Positions 45,001 to 52,972 of a DNA stretch of 64,000 nt are shown in pieces. How positions within the stretch are numbered: the first letter of the stretch is position 1; every line of letters begins with the position of its first letter. The translations under genes were made by a program, and so were the position numbers. The DNA comes from Pseudomonas sp. 31-12 (lineage in GTDB: Bacteria > Pseudomonadota > Gammaproteobacteria > Pseudomonadales > Pseudomonadaceae), in contig NZ_CP029482.1 in assembly GCF_003151075.1 (NCBI RefSeq), positions 5,456,001 through 5,520,000 of the forward strand, written 5' to 3'. Below the pieces are notes generated by a model, which searched no databases, was not told the DNA's origin, and saw only the letters and a list, made by a program, of their open reading frames with translations.

Positions 45001-45993
45001 TCAGCGGATGTCCTGAGCCTTCCACCAGCCGCAGAATTCATCAAGGGCTGTCCAGAGACTGACTTTCGGATCGTAATCCAGATAATGCCGGGCGCGGCTG
45101 ATGTCCAGGGTGAAATTTTTGTTCATCACCTGCATGCCCAGTCGCGACAGCGTCGGCTCGGGACGCCCCGGCCACACTTTGCACACCCCTTCGTTGAGCG
45201 CGGCAACGCTGTAGGCCAGACCGTAGGAACGGTAGCGCGTCACTTGTGGGACTTCCATCTTGCGCATCACGTAATTGACCACATCCCACAACGGCACCGG
45301 CGTGCCGTTACTGATGTTGTAGGCCTTGCCCAAGGCCGAGCCACTGGCCAGCAAACTGCTCAGCAACGCTTCATTGAGGTTCTGCACGCTGGTGAAATCG
45401 ACTTTGTTCAGGCCGTTGCCAATGATCGACAGGCGGCCCTTGCGCTGCATGTTCAGCAGACGCGGGAAGATGCTCATGTCACCGGCCCCGGTCACGAAAC
45501 GCGGGCGCAGGGCCAGGGTTTCGAGGCCGAATTCCTGTGCACCGAAGACCTTTTGCTCGGCGAGGAACTTGGTGGCGGCGTAAGGATGCTTGAAACGTTT
45601 CGGCACCTGCTCTTCGGTCAGCCCCAGATGATCCCGGCCATCGAAGTAGATCGACGGTGACGACAAATGCACCAGGCGCCGGACGCGCTGCTTCAGGCAG
45701 GCCTCGACCACGTTTTCGGTGACCTGCACGTTGCCTTGATGAAAGTCCTGATAACGCCCCCACAAACCGACCGCACCGGCGCAATGCACCACCGCTTCGA
45801 CATCGGAACACAGCTCGCGCGCCAGCTCCGGGTCGCTCAAGTCGCCCGGGATAAACTCGGCGCCACGGCGCACCAGGTGTTCGACGCTTTCGGCCCGGCG
45901 ACCATTGACCCGCACGTCCAGGCCCTGCTCCAAGGCAAAACGCGCGAAGCGTCCGCCAATGAAGCCGCTTGCGCCGGTGACCAGAATTTTCAT
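45001..45993 (-). CDS. NAD(P)-dependent epimerase/dehydratase (extended SDR)
   Basis: A 330-residue extended short-chain dehydrogenase: cofactor motif LVTGASGFIGGRFARFAL, DLSDPELARE, VVHCAGAVGLWG, catalytic SSPSIYFDG...HPYAATKFLAEQ (YxxxK = YAATK), and RPRFVTGAGD. It resembles the 3-beta-HSD/dihydroflavonol-reductase-like branch; the substrate is unknown. It lies close to argP on the same strand, with 54 bp between. Confidence 0.9.
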   Translation of the reverse strand: MKILVTGASGFIGGRFARFALEQGLDVRVNGRRAESVEHLVRRGAEFIPGDLSDPELARELCSDVEAVVHCAGAVGLWGRYQDFHQGNVQVTENVVEACLKQRVRRLVHLSSPSIYFDGRDHLGLTEEQVPKRFKHPYAATKFLAEQKVFGAQEFGLETLALRPRFVTGAGDMSIFPRLLNMQRKGRLSIIGNGLNKVDFTSVQNLNEALLSSLLASGSALGKAYNISNGTPVPLWDVVNYVMRKMEVPQVTRYRSYGLAYSVAALNEGVCKVWPGRPEPTLSRLGMQVMNKNFTLDISRARHYLDYDPKVSLWTALDEFCGWWKAQDIR

Positions 45994-46047
45994 GTAGAGC
46001 TCCGATGTCTTTCGTTTTGCGTAATGCGTGAGTCTTGACGCTGCCCG

Positions 46048-46941
46048 TCAGTCCAACGGCACCAGCCATTGCTTCGACGAACGCACCAATTGATCAGTCA
46101 GCAACCCCAGCAGCTGACCGCCATTGCGCCAATGATGCCAGTACAGCGGCACATCGATGGGCTTATCTGGCAAAAGCTCCTGCAATACACCGCGCTCCAG
46201 TTGCTCGCGCACCTGCAACTCAGGCACCAGTCCCCAGCCAAGTCCGGCCTCGGTCAGGCGAATGAAGCCTTCAGACGATGGGCATAAATGGTGTTCAAAA
46301 CCGCCATCGACACCAAGGGACGCGAGGTAGCGATGCTGTAGGAAATCGTCCGGGCCGAAGACCAGCGCCGGAGTTTTCGCCAGCAGGTCAGCACGCACCC
46401 CTTCAGGAAAATGCCGCGCGATGAACGCCGGACTGGCCAACGCTCGATAGCGCATGGCGCCCAACAACACGCTGCGCGCACCCGCCACCGGACGCTCGCT
46501 GGCGCAAATGCACGCAGCCACTTCGCCAGCGCGCATGCGTTTGAGGCCCACCGTCTGGTCTTCGACGACCAGATCCAGCAGCAGGTGTTGCTCGGCGCAG
46601 AAATCACTGACGGCTGCGGCCCACCAGGTGGCAAGGCTGTCGGCGTTGAGGGCGATACGCAGGCGTTCCGGCAGACCTTCTTCGTCCAGCGCCGGGACCA
46701 GCGTCTGAAGATCCCGCTCAAGTAAACGCACTTGCTGGACATGGTTGAGCAGCCGCCGACCAATCTCGGTAGGCGCCGGCGGCGTGACCCGCACCAACAC
46801 TGGCTGGCCGACCCGAGCCTCCAGCAGCTTGATCCGCTGGGAAATCGCCGATTGCGACAAGCCCAGCACCTGTGCGGCGCGTTCAAACCCGGCCTGCTCG
46901 ACCACCGCGGCCAGTGCAGAAAGCAGTTTATAGTCGAACAT
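46048..46941 (-). CDS. argP: LysR-type regulator ArgP (IciA)
   Basis: 297 residues; N-terminal HTH with MFDYKLLSALAAVVEQAGFE and AQVLGLSQSAISQRIKLLEARVG, then the effector domain (LPERLRIALNADSLATWWAA) typical for ArgP, which senses lysine/arginine and activates the basic-amino-acid exporter argO. It is divergent, 96 bp from the ACT-protein/argO pair, matching the PAO1 order I recall. Confidence 0.92.
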   Translation of the reverse strand: MFDYKLLSALAAVVEQAGFERAAQVLGLSQSAISQRIKLLEARVGQPVLVRVTPPAPTEIGRRLLNHVQQVRLLERDLQTLVPALDEEGLPERLRIALNADSLATWWAAAVSDFCAEQHLLLDLVVEDQTVGLKRMRAGEVAACICASERPVAGARSVLLGAMRYRALASPAFIARHFPEGVRADLLAKTPALVFGPDDFLQHRYLASLGVDGGFEHHLCPSSEGFIRLTEAGLGWGLVPELQVREQLERGVLQELLPDKPIDVPLYWHHWRNGGQLLGLLTDQLVRSSKQWLVPLD

Positions 46942-47037
46942 CAGTTTTCCTAATGAGCGATCAGCATGATTGGTTTTTCTTATACCGCGCCGCGTCGGAG
47001 AATGGCCAGCAAGAACTCTTGAACAAGGAACACCAAC

Positions 47038-47439
47038 ATGGCTGGCGAAACTTCACTGGCAACGCTTCTTCGCAGCATGAGCCCGCAGCTCAACGACGGC
47101 GAATACGTGTTCTGCACCCTGCGCGACGGTAAGTTGCCCGCCGGCCTTGAGATCGTCGGCAGCTTTCGCGAGCAGGAAGGTCTGACCGTGATTCTGGAAC
47201 GTTCCCACGCGGAACAGGCCGGTTTCACCTTCGACTATGTCGCGGCCTGGATCACCTTGAACGTGCACTCGGCCCTTGAAGCCGTCGGCCTGACCGCCGC
47301 GTTCGCCACGGCATTGGGCCAGGCCGGCATCAGCTGCAACGTGATCGCTGGTTACTACCACGACCATTTATTCGTCGGTCAGGCCGATGCCCAGCGCGCC
47401 CTTCAAGTGCTGCGGGACCTGGCGGCCAACGCGGAGTAA
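47038..47439 (+). CDS. ACT-domain protein in the argP-argO locus
   Basis: 133 residues. The fold is a tandem ACT-like pair (DGEYVFCTLRDGKLPAGLEIV, EQEGLTVILERSHAEQAG; HSALEAVGLTAAFATALGQAGISCNVIAGYYHDHLFV), characteristic of ligand-binding ACT_3/ACT_7 proteins. It lies 7 bp before argO and may sense an amino acid; a role in export control is inference. GAACAAGGA lies a little before the ATG. Confidence 0.85.
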   Translation: MAGETSLATLLRSMSPQLNDGEYVFCTLRDGKLPAGLEIVGSFREQEGLTVILERSHAEQAGFTFDYVAAWITLNVHSALEAVGLTAAFATALGQAGISCNVIAGYYHDHLFVGQADAQRALQVLRDLAANAE

Positions 47440-47445
47440 AACCTT

Positions 47446-48048
47446 ATGTGGCAAAGTTATGTGAACGGCCTGTTGGTGGCCGCCGGGCTGATCATGGCGA
47501 TCGGCACGCAAAATGCGTTTGTGCTGGCGCAAAGCCTTCGGCGCGAACATCACCTGCCGGTGGCGGCGCTGTGCGTGACCTGCGATGCCCTATTAGTCGC
47601 CGCCGGCGTCTTCGGCCTGGCGACGGTGCTGGCGCAAAACCCGACCCTGTTGGCGGTCGCCCGCTGGGGTGGCGCGGTATTTCTGATTTGGTATGGCAGT
47701 CAGGCGCTACGTCGGGCGTGTTCGAAACAAAGCCTGCAACAGGGTGAAAACCAGACGGTGCGCTCGTTGCGCGCGGTGATGCTCAGCGCCTTGGCCGTGA
47801 CCCTGCTCAACCCGCACGTTTACCTGGATACGGTGTTGTTGATCGGCTCACTCGGAGCCCAACAAACCGAGCCCGGCGCGTATGTGGTGGGCGCCGCGAG
47901 CGCGTCGTTGTTGTGGTTTTTCACCCTGGCACTCGGTGCCGCATGGTTGGCGCCGTGGCTGGCACGGCCGAGCACCTGGCGGATTCTCGATCTGCTGGTG
48001 GCGGTGATGATGTTTGCCGTGGCGTTTCAATTAATCGTCGCACCCTGA
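47446..48048 (+). CDS. argO: Basic amino-acid exporter (LysE/ArgO family)
   Basis: A 200-residue membrane protein with six hydrophobic segments. The LysE signature [20 protein letters not shown] (residues 15-34) is present, then [17 protein letters not shown] and [17 protein letters not shown], the last conserved in the family. It exports arginine/lysine. It is controlled by the divergent argP and likely coupled to the ACT gene. Confidence 0.92.
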   Translation: MWQSYVNGLLVAAGLIMAIGTQNAFVLAQSLRREHHLPVAALCVTCDALLVAAGVFGLATVLAQNPTLLAVARWGGAVFLIWYGSQALRRACSKQSLQQGENQTVRSLRAVMLSALAVTLLNPHVYLDTVLLIGSLGAQQTEPGAYVVGAASASLLWFFTLALGAAWLAPWLARPSTWRILDLLVAVMMFAVAFQLIVAP

Positions 48049-48224
48049 TTATTCCAAAAGGCTCTGGAACCTCTATTCCACACAGTTGTTGCGTGGTTAT
48101 GCCGCACCCCCGGTGCTATGATCCGATCCGATGCGCCGCAAAGAGTACAAACTCCCCGGCGCTTGTCTGGCCGCCCGTGATCGGCCTTGCGCTCACCGCA
48201 ACTGACCTGATTAGGAGAATCATC

Positions 48225-48821
48225 ATGGCTTTCGAATTGCCGCCGCTGCCCTACGCACACGATGCCCTGCAGCCGCACATTTCCAAGGAAACCCTGGAAT
48301 ACCACCACGACAAGCACCACAACACCTACGTCGTGAACCTGAACAACCTGGTGCCAGGCACCGAGTTCGAAGGCAAGACCCTGGAAGAAATCGTCAAGTC
48401 TTCCTCGGGTGGCATTTTCAACAACGCCGCTCAGGTCTGGAACCACACTTTCTACTGGAACTGCCTGGCGCCAAACGCCGGCGGTCAACCAACCGGCGCG
48501 CTGGCTGAAGCCATCAACGCTTCCTTCGGTTCGTTCGACAAGTTCAAAGAAGAATTCAGCAAAACCTCCATCGGCACCTTCGGTTCCGGTTGGGGCTGGC
48601 TGGTGAAAAAGGCTGACGGTTCCCTGGCCCTGGCCAGCACCATCGGCGCCGGCAACCCGCTGACCAGCGGCGACACCCCGCTGCTGACCTGCGACGTCTG
48701 GGAACACGCTTACTACATCGACTACCGCAACGTTCGTCCGAAATACGTCGAAGCGTTCTGGAACCTGGTCAACTGGAAATTCGTGGCTGAGCAATTTGAA
48801 GGCAAAACCTTCAAGGCTTAA
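48225..48821 (+). CDS. sodB: Superoxide dismutase [Fe]
   Basis: 198 residues, cytoplasmic. The four metal ligands are visible: His in [10 protein letters not shown], His in [10 protein letters not shown], and Asp/His in [11 protein letters not shown]. The [11 protein letters not shown] and GSGWGWLV segments mark the Fe type. ATG 48225 follows AGGAG by 8 nt. It converts superoxide to peroxide and O2. A strong terminator follows. In PAO1 as I recall, sodB also lies between the lysE-type gene and bifA; here a DUF6124-type gene and repeats are inserted between them. Confidence 0.97.
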   Translation: MAFELPPLPYAHDALQPHISKETLEYHHDKHHNTYVVNLNNLVPGTEFEGKTLEEIVKSSSGGIFNNAAQVWNHTFYWNCLAPNAGGQPTGALAEAINASFGSFDKFKEEFSKTSIGTFGSGWGWLVKKADGSLALASTIGAGNPLTSGDTPLLTCDVWEHAYYIDYRNVRPKYVEAFWNLVNWKFVAEQFEGKTFKA

Positions 48822-48839
48822 GCTCGATGCCAGACAGAA

Positions 48840-48864
48840 AACCCGGCTATATGCCGGGTTTTTT
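48840..48864 (+). terminator. sodB terminator
   Basis: AACCCGGC-tatat-GCCGGGTT followed by TTTTAT, 20 bp after the sodB stop. A-rich 5' side lets it serve the convergent gene too. Confidence 0.92.
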
Positions 48865-48878
48865 ATGGCCTGGAGAAA

Positions 48879-49250
48879 TCAGGCTGCTTGCGGATCGACG
48901 TTATCCAAGGCTCGGTTCACGGCGAGCTCGGCCAGCATGATGATCTGCTGGATTGCCATCACGGTGTTGCGCTGCGGACCGATCAGGTTCGCGGCGAAAT
49001 CACTGGCCATGACACTCGCCGAGGCCAGGGACTCGCAGGCTTGGGCCAGGAGACTTTCGGTGTCCATGTTGGGGGCGATCATGAACATCGTGCTGGGGCG
49101 ACGGGGTTTTTCGAGATATGGGGCTGGCGGGTCGAGGTAGTAATCGAGGGCGCGTTTTATGGCTTCGTGGTCTTTGAGGAGGGTTTCGGCTTCAGTAGTT
49201 TCGGCGGCGGGTGCGATGTTGACGGGTGGGTCGGGGATCAATTTGTCCAT
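48879..49250 (-). CDS. DUF6124-type small protein (copy B)
   Basis: 123 residues beginning MDKLIPDPPVNIAPAAETTE, then AIKRALDYYLDPPAP, a basic Pro-rich link (EKPRRPSTMFMIAPN) and two helices (ESLLAQACESLASASVMASDF; RNTVMAIQQIIMLAELAVNRALDN). It is a paralogue of the gene at 2212-2586: both have the PxPP start, A-x-D-x-Y-L-x-P and a MF-x-x-AP-x-x segment. Start ATG 49250, just after a GGAG, is chosen; an in-frame start at 49292 would lie inside the conserved leader. Function unknown; presence of two copies, each with the same kind of leader, argues for a dispersed family. Confidence 0.82.
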   Translation of the reverse strand: MDKLIPDPPVNIAPAAETTEAETLLKDHEAIKRALDYYLDPPAPYLEKPRRPSTMFMIAPNMDTESLLAQACESLASASVMASDFAANLIGPQRNTVMAIQQIIMLAELAVNRALDNVDPQAA

Positions 49251-49489
49251 TGAATTTCTCCAGCGTTGGAGCCTCCACTTGCCGCTTCTCACACGGCAAA
49301 GAGGTGGCAGCTATGTGCGAGGTGAGAAGACCGGTTATGGACACCCGGCCGGACCGAAGTCCGCCCGCACACAGCCGCCATAACGCAAATACTGGCAGCG
49401 AGTAAGCTGGCGGCGATTATGCGTGTACAGACACTGGATGACCATAAGTTGCCGGGCTCTCACACCCGGTCGCTGAGTTTTTCAGCGAC
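49251..49489 (-). promoter_or_regulatory. Structured 5' leader of the DUF6124-type gene (copy B)
   Basis: In the coding direction: P1 GTCGCTG/CAGCGAC (49489-49483, 49475-49469); P2 CGGG/CCCG with loop TGTGAGAG (49464-49457); the block GTCATCCAGT; GGCGGCTGT; CTTCTCAC (49329-49322); ATAGCTGCCACC; GTGAGAAG (49292-49285); GTGGAGGCTCC; start codon. CTTCTCAC pairs perfectly with GTGAGAAG, in the position where copy A pairs CGACTAA with TTAGTCG. A -10-like TAACCT (49501-49496) with TTGCCG 18 bp before it precedes P1, as in copy A. Confidence 0.6.
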
Positions 49490-49581
49490 AGCCAGAGGTT
49501 AGAGGCAGTGCTTCCTACCCGGCAACCTGAAAAATGCGTGGGAAATCGCTGTGTTTCTTACACATCTTTCAACACACAAAA

Positions 49582-49633
49582 TGGAACGCGGAGCGTCCCG
49601 GGCGGCATTCCCACGCGGAGCATGGGAACAATC
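49582..49633. repeat. Intergenic repeat of the CGCGGAGCATGGGAAC type
   Basis: GGAACGCGGAGCGTCCCGGG followed by CATTCCCACGCGGAGCATGG, two imperfect inverted arms with a repeated CGCGGAGC word. I know this as a common non-coding pseudomonad repeat. Between 49525 and 49650 no gene is supported. Confidence 0.6.
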
Positions 49634-49650
49634 AATCGGGGGCAGGAGAA

Positions 49651-49930
49651 AGAGATTGGTCGGCTGTCAGGCCGCCATCGCTGGCAGGCCAGCTCCCACA
49701 GGGTTTGGTGTACATCTGCAAGAAATTGGTCGGCTGTCAGGCCGCCATCGCTGGCAAGCCAGCTCCCACAGGGTTTGGTGTACATCGGCTAGAGACTGGT
49801 CGGCTGTCAGGCCGCCATCGCTGGCAAGCCAGCTCCCACAGGGTTTGGTGTACATCGGCTAGAGACTGGTCGGCTGTCAGGCCGCCATCGCTGGCAAGCC
49901 AGCTCCCACAGGAATCGGCGTGTACCGCTC
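49651..49930. repeat. Tandem array of four 70-bp REP-containing units
   Basis: Exact 70-bp period: CGGCTGTCAGGCCGCCATCG starts at 49661, 49731, 49801 and 49871, each followed by a REP (GCTGGCAAGCCAGCTCCCAC) and, in the first three, GGGTTTGGTGTACATC. Units 2 and 3 are nearly identical; the last diverges after the REP. This is a direct array, unlike the inverted REP pairs elsewhere. ORFs that cross it are products of the repeat. Confidence 0.93.
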
Positions 49931-50010
49931 GCTTCTCACCACTCATTAGGCCGAGCGTTAGCTCGCCTGCTTTTGATCTTGATCTGCCCGCCCCTTTCGG
50001 GAGGCTGAGT

Positions 50011-50240
50011 GGAGGTGTTCATCCGGGGAGTGGCGCGCAGCGCCGTTCGACGCAGTCGAACACGCTGCATGTAGGTCGTCGCGAAGCAGACCGGAGGGCA
50101 GTGTCCCCGGATGGATACCGGAGCGAAGGTACGCCGAGCCCAGGCGAGGGGCCGGACGCTTGGGGCGAGCCTTTTTGGGTACTTTTTTGGCGTTTGAAAA
50201 AAGTGCCTCGCCGTAAGGGCGAAACCGCCAGCCGCCGTTA
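50011..50240 (+). other. Highly structured non-coding element
   Basis: An outer stem CATCCGGGGA (50020-50029) / TCCCCGGATG (50104-50113) encloses GGCGC-gca-GCGCC, GTTCGAC-gca-GTCGAAC (50045-50061) and a GGTC/GACC arm; downstream ACTTTTTT (50181-50188) pairs with AAAAAAGT (50197-50204), then TCGCC-gtaa-GGGCGA. No codon bias or ribosome-binding site supports a protein. It could be a structured RNA or a mobile repeat; from memory similar sequence occurs in other pseudomonads. Confidence 0.5.
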
Positions 50241-50265
50241 CCGCAGGAATAGATATGTACACCAG

Positions 50266-50330
50266 CAAGAGACTGGTCGGCTATCAGGCCGCCATCGCGA
50301 GCAGGCTCACTCCCACAGTTGAAATGCGTA
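50266..50330. repeat. Isolated fifth REP unit of the array
   Basis: GAGACTGGTCGGCTATCAGG then CCGCCATCGCGAGCAGGCTC, resembling the array unit but with a different REP core. The structured element therefore looks inserted into, or flanked by, the array. From 50331 to 50618 I see no gene. Confidence 0.75.
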
Positions 50331-50618
50331 CACCAGCAGAAACCAGGCCAATCTCCGACAATGAAACCAGCATTCGGCCCCTTGCCCCCACGCCACAGCA
50401 GGCTAACATCAACAAATGGAAAAATAGTCCCAATCCCCCTCAAGTTGAAGGACCCAACTACCGACACAGTACAAATAGGGCAAATACTCAAAACAACAGC
50501 ATTTCGGCCAAGCTGCTGGCAAAAAACCCTGAGGTTGATTGTCCCTTTGACTGCCATCACGGGATTGCCAATACTCATGGCAACTTGATGCTACCCGCAC
50601 GGAACAAGGAATAACCCT

Positions 50619-52670
50619 TTGAAGCTGGAACTCAAGAACAGCTTGTCGGTGAAGTTGCTCCGGGTCGTGCTCCTGTCGGCATTGATCGTCGGCGTAGTCT
50701 TGAGCTGCGCGCAGATCGTCTTCGATGCCTATAAAACACGCCAGGCCGTGGCCAATGATGCCGAGCGCATCCTCGACATGTTCCGCGACCCTTCGACCCA
50801 GGCCGTCTACAGCCTGGACCGGGAAATGGGCATGCAGGTGATTGAAGGCCTGTTTCAGGACGACGCCGTGCGCCAGGCCTCCATCGGCCATCCCAACGAA
50901 GCCATGCTCGCGCAGAAATCCCGTGAGTTGCAGCATTCAAACAGCCGCTGGCTGACCGACCTCATTCTTGGCAAGGAACGCACCTTCACCACCCAACTGG
51001 TCGGTCGCGGTCCCTACAGCGAATATTACGGCGACCTCAGCATCACCCTCGACACCGCCACCTACGGGCAAGGCTTCATCGTCAGTTCGGTGATCATCTT
51101 CATTTCCGGCGTGTTGCGCGCCCTGGCCATGGGCCTGGTGCTTTACTTGGTCTACCACTGGCTGCTGACCAAACCGCTGTCGCGCATCATCGAACACCTG
51201 ACCGAAATCAATCCGGACCGCCCCAGCGAACACAAGATTCCGCTGCTCAAGGGCCACGAAAAGAACGAACTGGGGATCTGGATCAACACCGCCAACCAGT
51301 TGCTCGAATCCATCGAGCGCAACACCCACCTGCGCCACGAAGCGGAAAACAGCCTGCTGCGCATGGCCCAGTACGACTTCCTCACCGGCCTGCCGAACCG
51401 CCAGCAATTGCAGCAACAACTGGACAAGATCCTGGTCGACGCTGGCAAATTGCAACGTCGGGTTGCGGTGCTGGTGGTGGGCCTGGACGACTTCAAAGGC
51501 ATCAACGAACAGTTCAGCTATCAGACCGGCGACCAATTGCTGCTGGCCCTCGCCGATCGTCTGCGTGCTCACAGTGGTCGCCTTGGCGCCCTCGCCCGTC
51601 TGGGTGGCGATCAGTTCGCCCTGGTCCAGGCCGACATCGAACAACCTTACGAAGCCGCCGAACTGGCGCAAAGCATCCTTGATGACCTGGAAGCGGCGTT
51701 TGCCCTCGATCATCAGGAAATCCGCCTGCGCGCGACCATCGGCATCACCCTGTTTCCCGAGGACGGCGACAGCACCGAGAAACTGCTGCAAAAAGCCGAA
51801 CAGACCATGACGCTGGCAAAAACCCGCTCGCGCAACCGCTATCAGTTCTACATCGCCAGCGTCGACACCGAGATGCGCCGCCGCCGGGAACTGGAAAAAG
51901 ACCTGCGCGACGCCCTTCGGCGGGATCAGTTCTACCTCGTCTACCAACCGCAGATCAGCTACCGCGATCACCGGGTTGTGGGTGTCGAGGCATTGATTCG
52001 CTGGCAGCATCCCGAACACGGCCTGGTGCCGCCCGACCTGTTCATCCCGCTGGCCGAGCAGAACGGCACCATCATTGCCATCGGCGAATGGGTGCTGGAT
52101 CAGGCCTGCAAACAACTGCGCGAATGGCACGACCAGGGTTTCATCGACCTGCGCATGGCGGTGAACCTGTCCACGGTGCAACTGCACCACGCCGAGCTGC
52201 CGCGGGTGGTCAACAACCTGCTGCAGATGTACCGCCTGCCGCCGCGCAGCCTGGAGCTGGAAGTCACCGAAACCGGCCTGATGGAAGACATCAGCACCGC
52301 CGCCCAGCATCTGTTGAGCCTGCGCCGCTCCGGCGCACTGATTGCGATCGACGATTTCGGCACCGGCTATTCGTCCTTGAGCTACCTGAAAAGCCTGCCG
52401 CTGGACAAGATCAAGATCGACAAGAGCTTCGTGCAGGACCTGCTCGATGACGACGACGATGCCACCATCGTTCGGGCAATCATCCAGCTGGGCAAGAGCC
52501 TGGGCATGCAGGTGATTGCCGAAGGCGTGGAAACCGCCGAGCAAGAGGCCTACATCATCTCCGAAGGCTGCCACGAAGGTCAGGGCTACCACTACAGCAA
52601 ACCGTTGCCGGCACGGGAATTGGGCGCTTACCTGAAACAGGCGCAGCGCAGCAACGCAGCGATCCTCTGA
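50619..52670 (+). CDS. bifA: c-di-GMP phosphodiesterase with degenerate GGDEF (BifA-like)
   Basis: 683 residues: membrane segment at 13-35, periplasmic region, second segment near 155-180, a HAMP-like link (KPLSRIIEHLTEINPDRPSE), a GGDEF domain with degenerate LGGDQF (near 329), and an EAL domain with intact EALIRWQHP (near 457), NLSTVQ, ETGLMED, DDFGTGYSSL (near 577) and EGVE. It should hydrolyse c-di-GMP to pGpG. The GGDQF form and position after sodB match BifA, which lowers c-di-GMP and favours motility. It starts with TTG at 50619, 8 nt after AAGGA. Confidence 0.9.
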   Translation: MKLELKNSLSVKLLRVVLLSALIVGVVLSCAQIVFDAYKTRQAVANDAERILDMFRDPSTQAVYSLDREMGMQVIEGLFQDDAVRQASIGHPNEAMLAQKSRELQHSNSRWLTDLILGKERTFTTQLVGRGPYSEYYGDLSITLDTATYGQGFIVSSVIIFISGVLRALAMGLVLYLVYHWLLTKPLSRIIEHLTEINPDRPSEHKIPLLKGHEKNELGIWINTANQLLESIERNTHLRHEAENSLLRMAQYDFLTGLPNRQQLQQQLDKILVDAGKLQRRVAVLVVGLDDFKGINEQFSYQTGDQLLLALADRLRAHSGRLGALARLGGDQFALVQADIEQPYEAAELAQSILDDLEAAFALDHQEIRLRATIGITLFPEDGDSTEKLLQKAEQTMTLAKTRSRNRYQFYIASVDTEMRRRRELEKDLRDALRRDQFYLVYQPQISYRDHRVVGVEALIRWQHPEHGLVPPDLFIPLAEQNGTIIAIGEWVLDQACKQLREWHDQGFIDLRMAVNLSTVQLHHAELPRVVNNLLQMYRLPPRSLELEVTETGLMEDISTAAQHLLSLRRSGALIAIDDFGTGYSSLSYLKSLPLDKIKIDKSFVQDLLDDDDDATIVRAIIQLGKSLGMQVIAEGVETAEQEAYIISEGCHEGQGYHYSKPLPARELGAYLKQAQRSNAAIL

Positions 52671-52697
52671 TCAACGCCCCCTTTGTAGCCGCTGGCG

Positions 52698-52833
52698 CCT
52701 GTGGCGAGGGAGCTTGCTCCCGCTCGGCTGCGCAGCAGTCGCAATGCGCCTTTAGCATTTCTTCAGCCAGAACCTGCCTACAGTTTTTGGGGCGACTTCG
52801 CCGCCCAGCGGGAGCAAGCTCCCTCGCCACAAG
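52698..52833. repeat. Long REP pair (GTGGCGAGGGAGCTTGCTCC family)
   Basis: CTGTGGCGAGGGAGCTTGCT near 52699 and the inverted copy ending CTCCCTCGCCACAAGG at 52833. Confidence 0.88.
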
Positions 52834-52890
52834 GTCGCGCCCGCCAGCCATCGCGCGAATAAGAAATATTTCCAGCCACAACCCTTTACA

Positions 52891-52915
52891 GATAATGCGA
52901 AAGATTTGCATTATG
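52891..52915 (+). promoter_or_regulatory. Fur-box-like site of the imelysin cluster
   Basis: ATAATGC-N9-GCATTAT (core 52892-52914), a nearly symmetrical AT-rich site of the kind bound by Fur, 58 bp before the icmP start. It predicts induction of the four-gene cluster when iron is low. Confidence 0.7.
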
Positions 52916-52972
52916 TCGCAGTTTTGCGCGCTTGCTGCGCCATACCACCCCTCTCGAAGCAGGATGTTCGCC

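Noticed and set aside
49651..49930. Possible CRISPR array
   Set aside because: The units are identical throughout (no variable spacers), contain REP palindromes and no cas genes are near.
49534..50322. Long plus-strand frames over the 70-bp array and structured element
   Set aside because: The 70-bp unit is not a multiple of three, so the frames exist by repetition of stop-free sequence; no start signal or codon bias.
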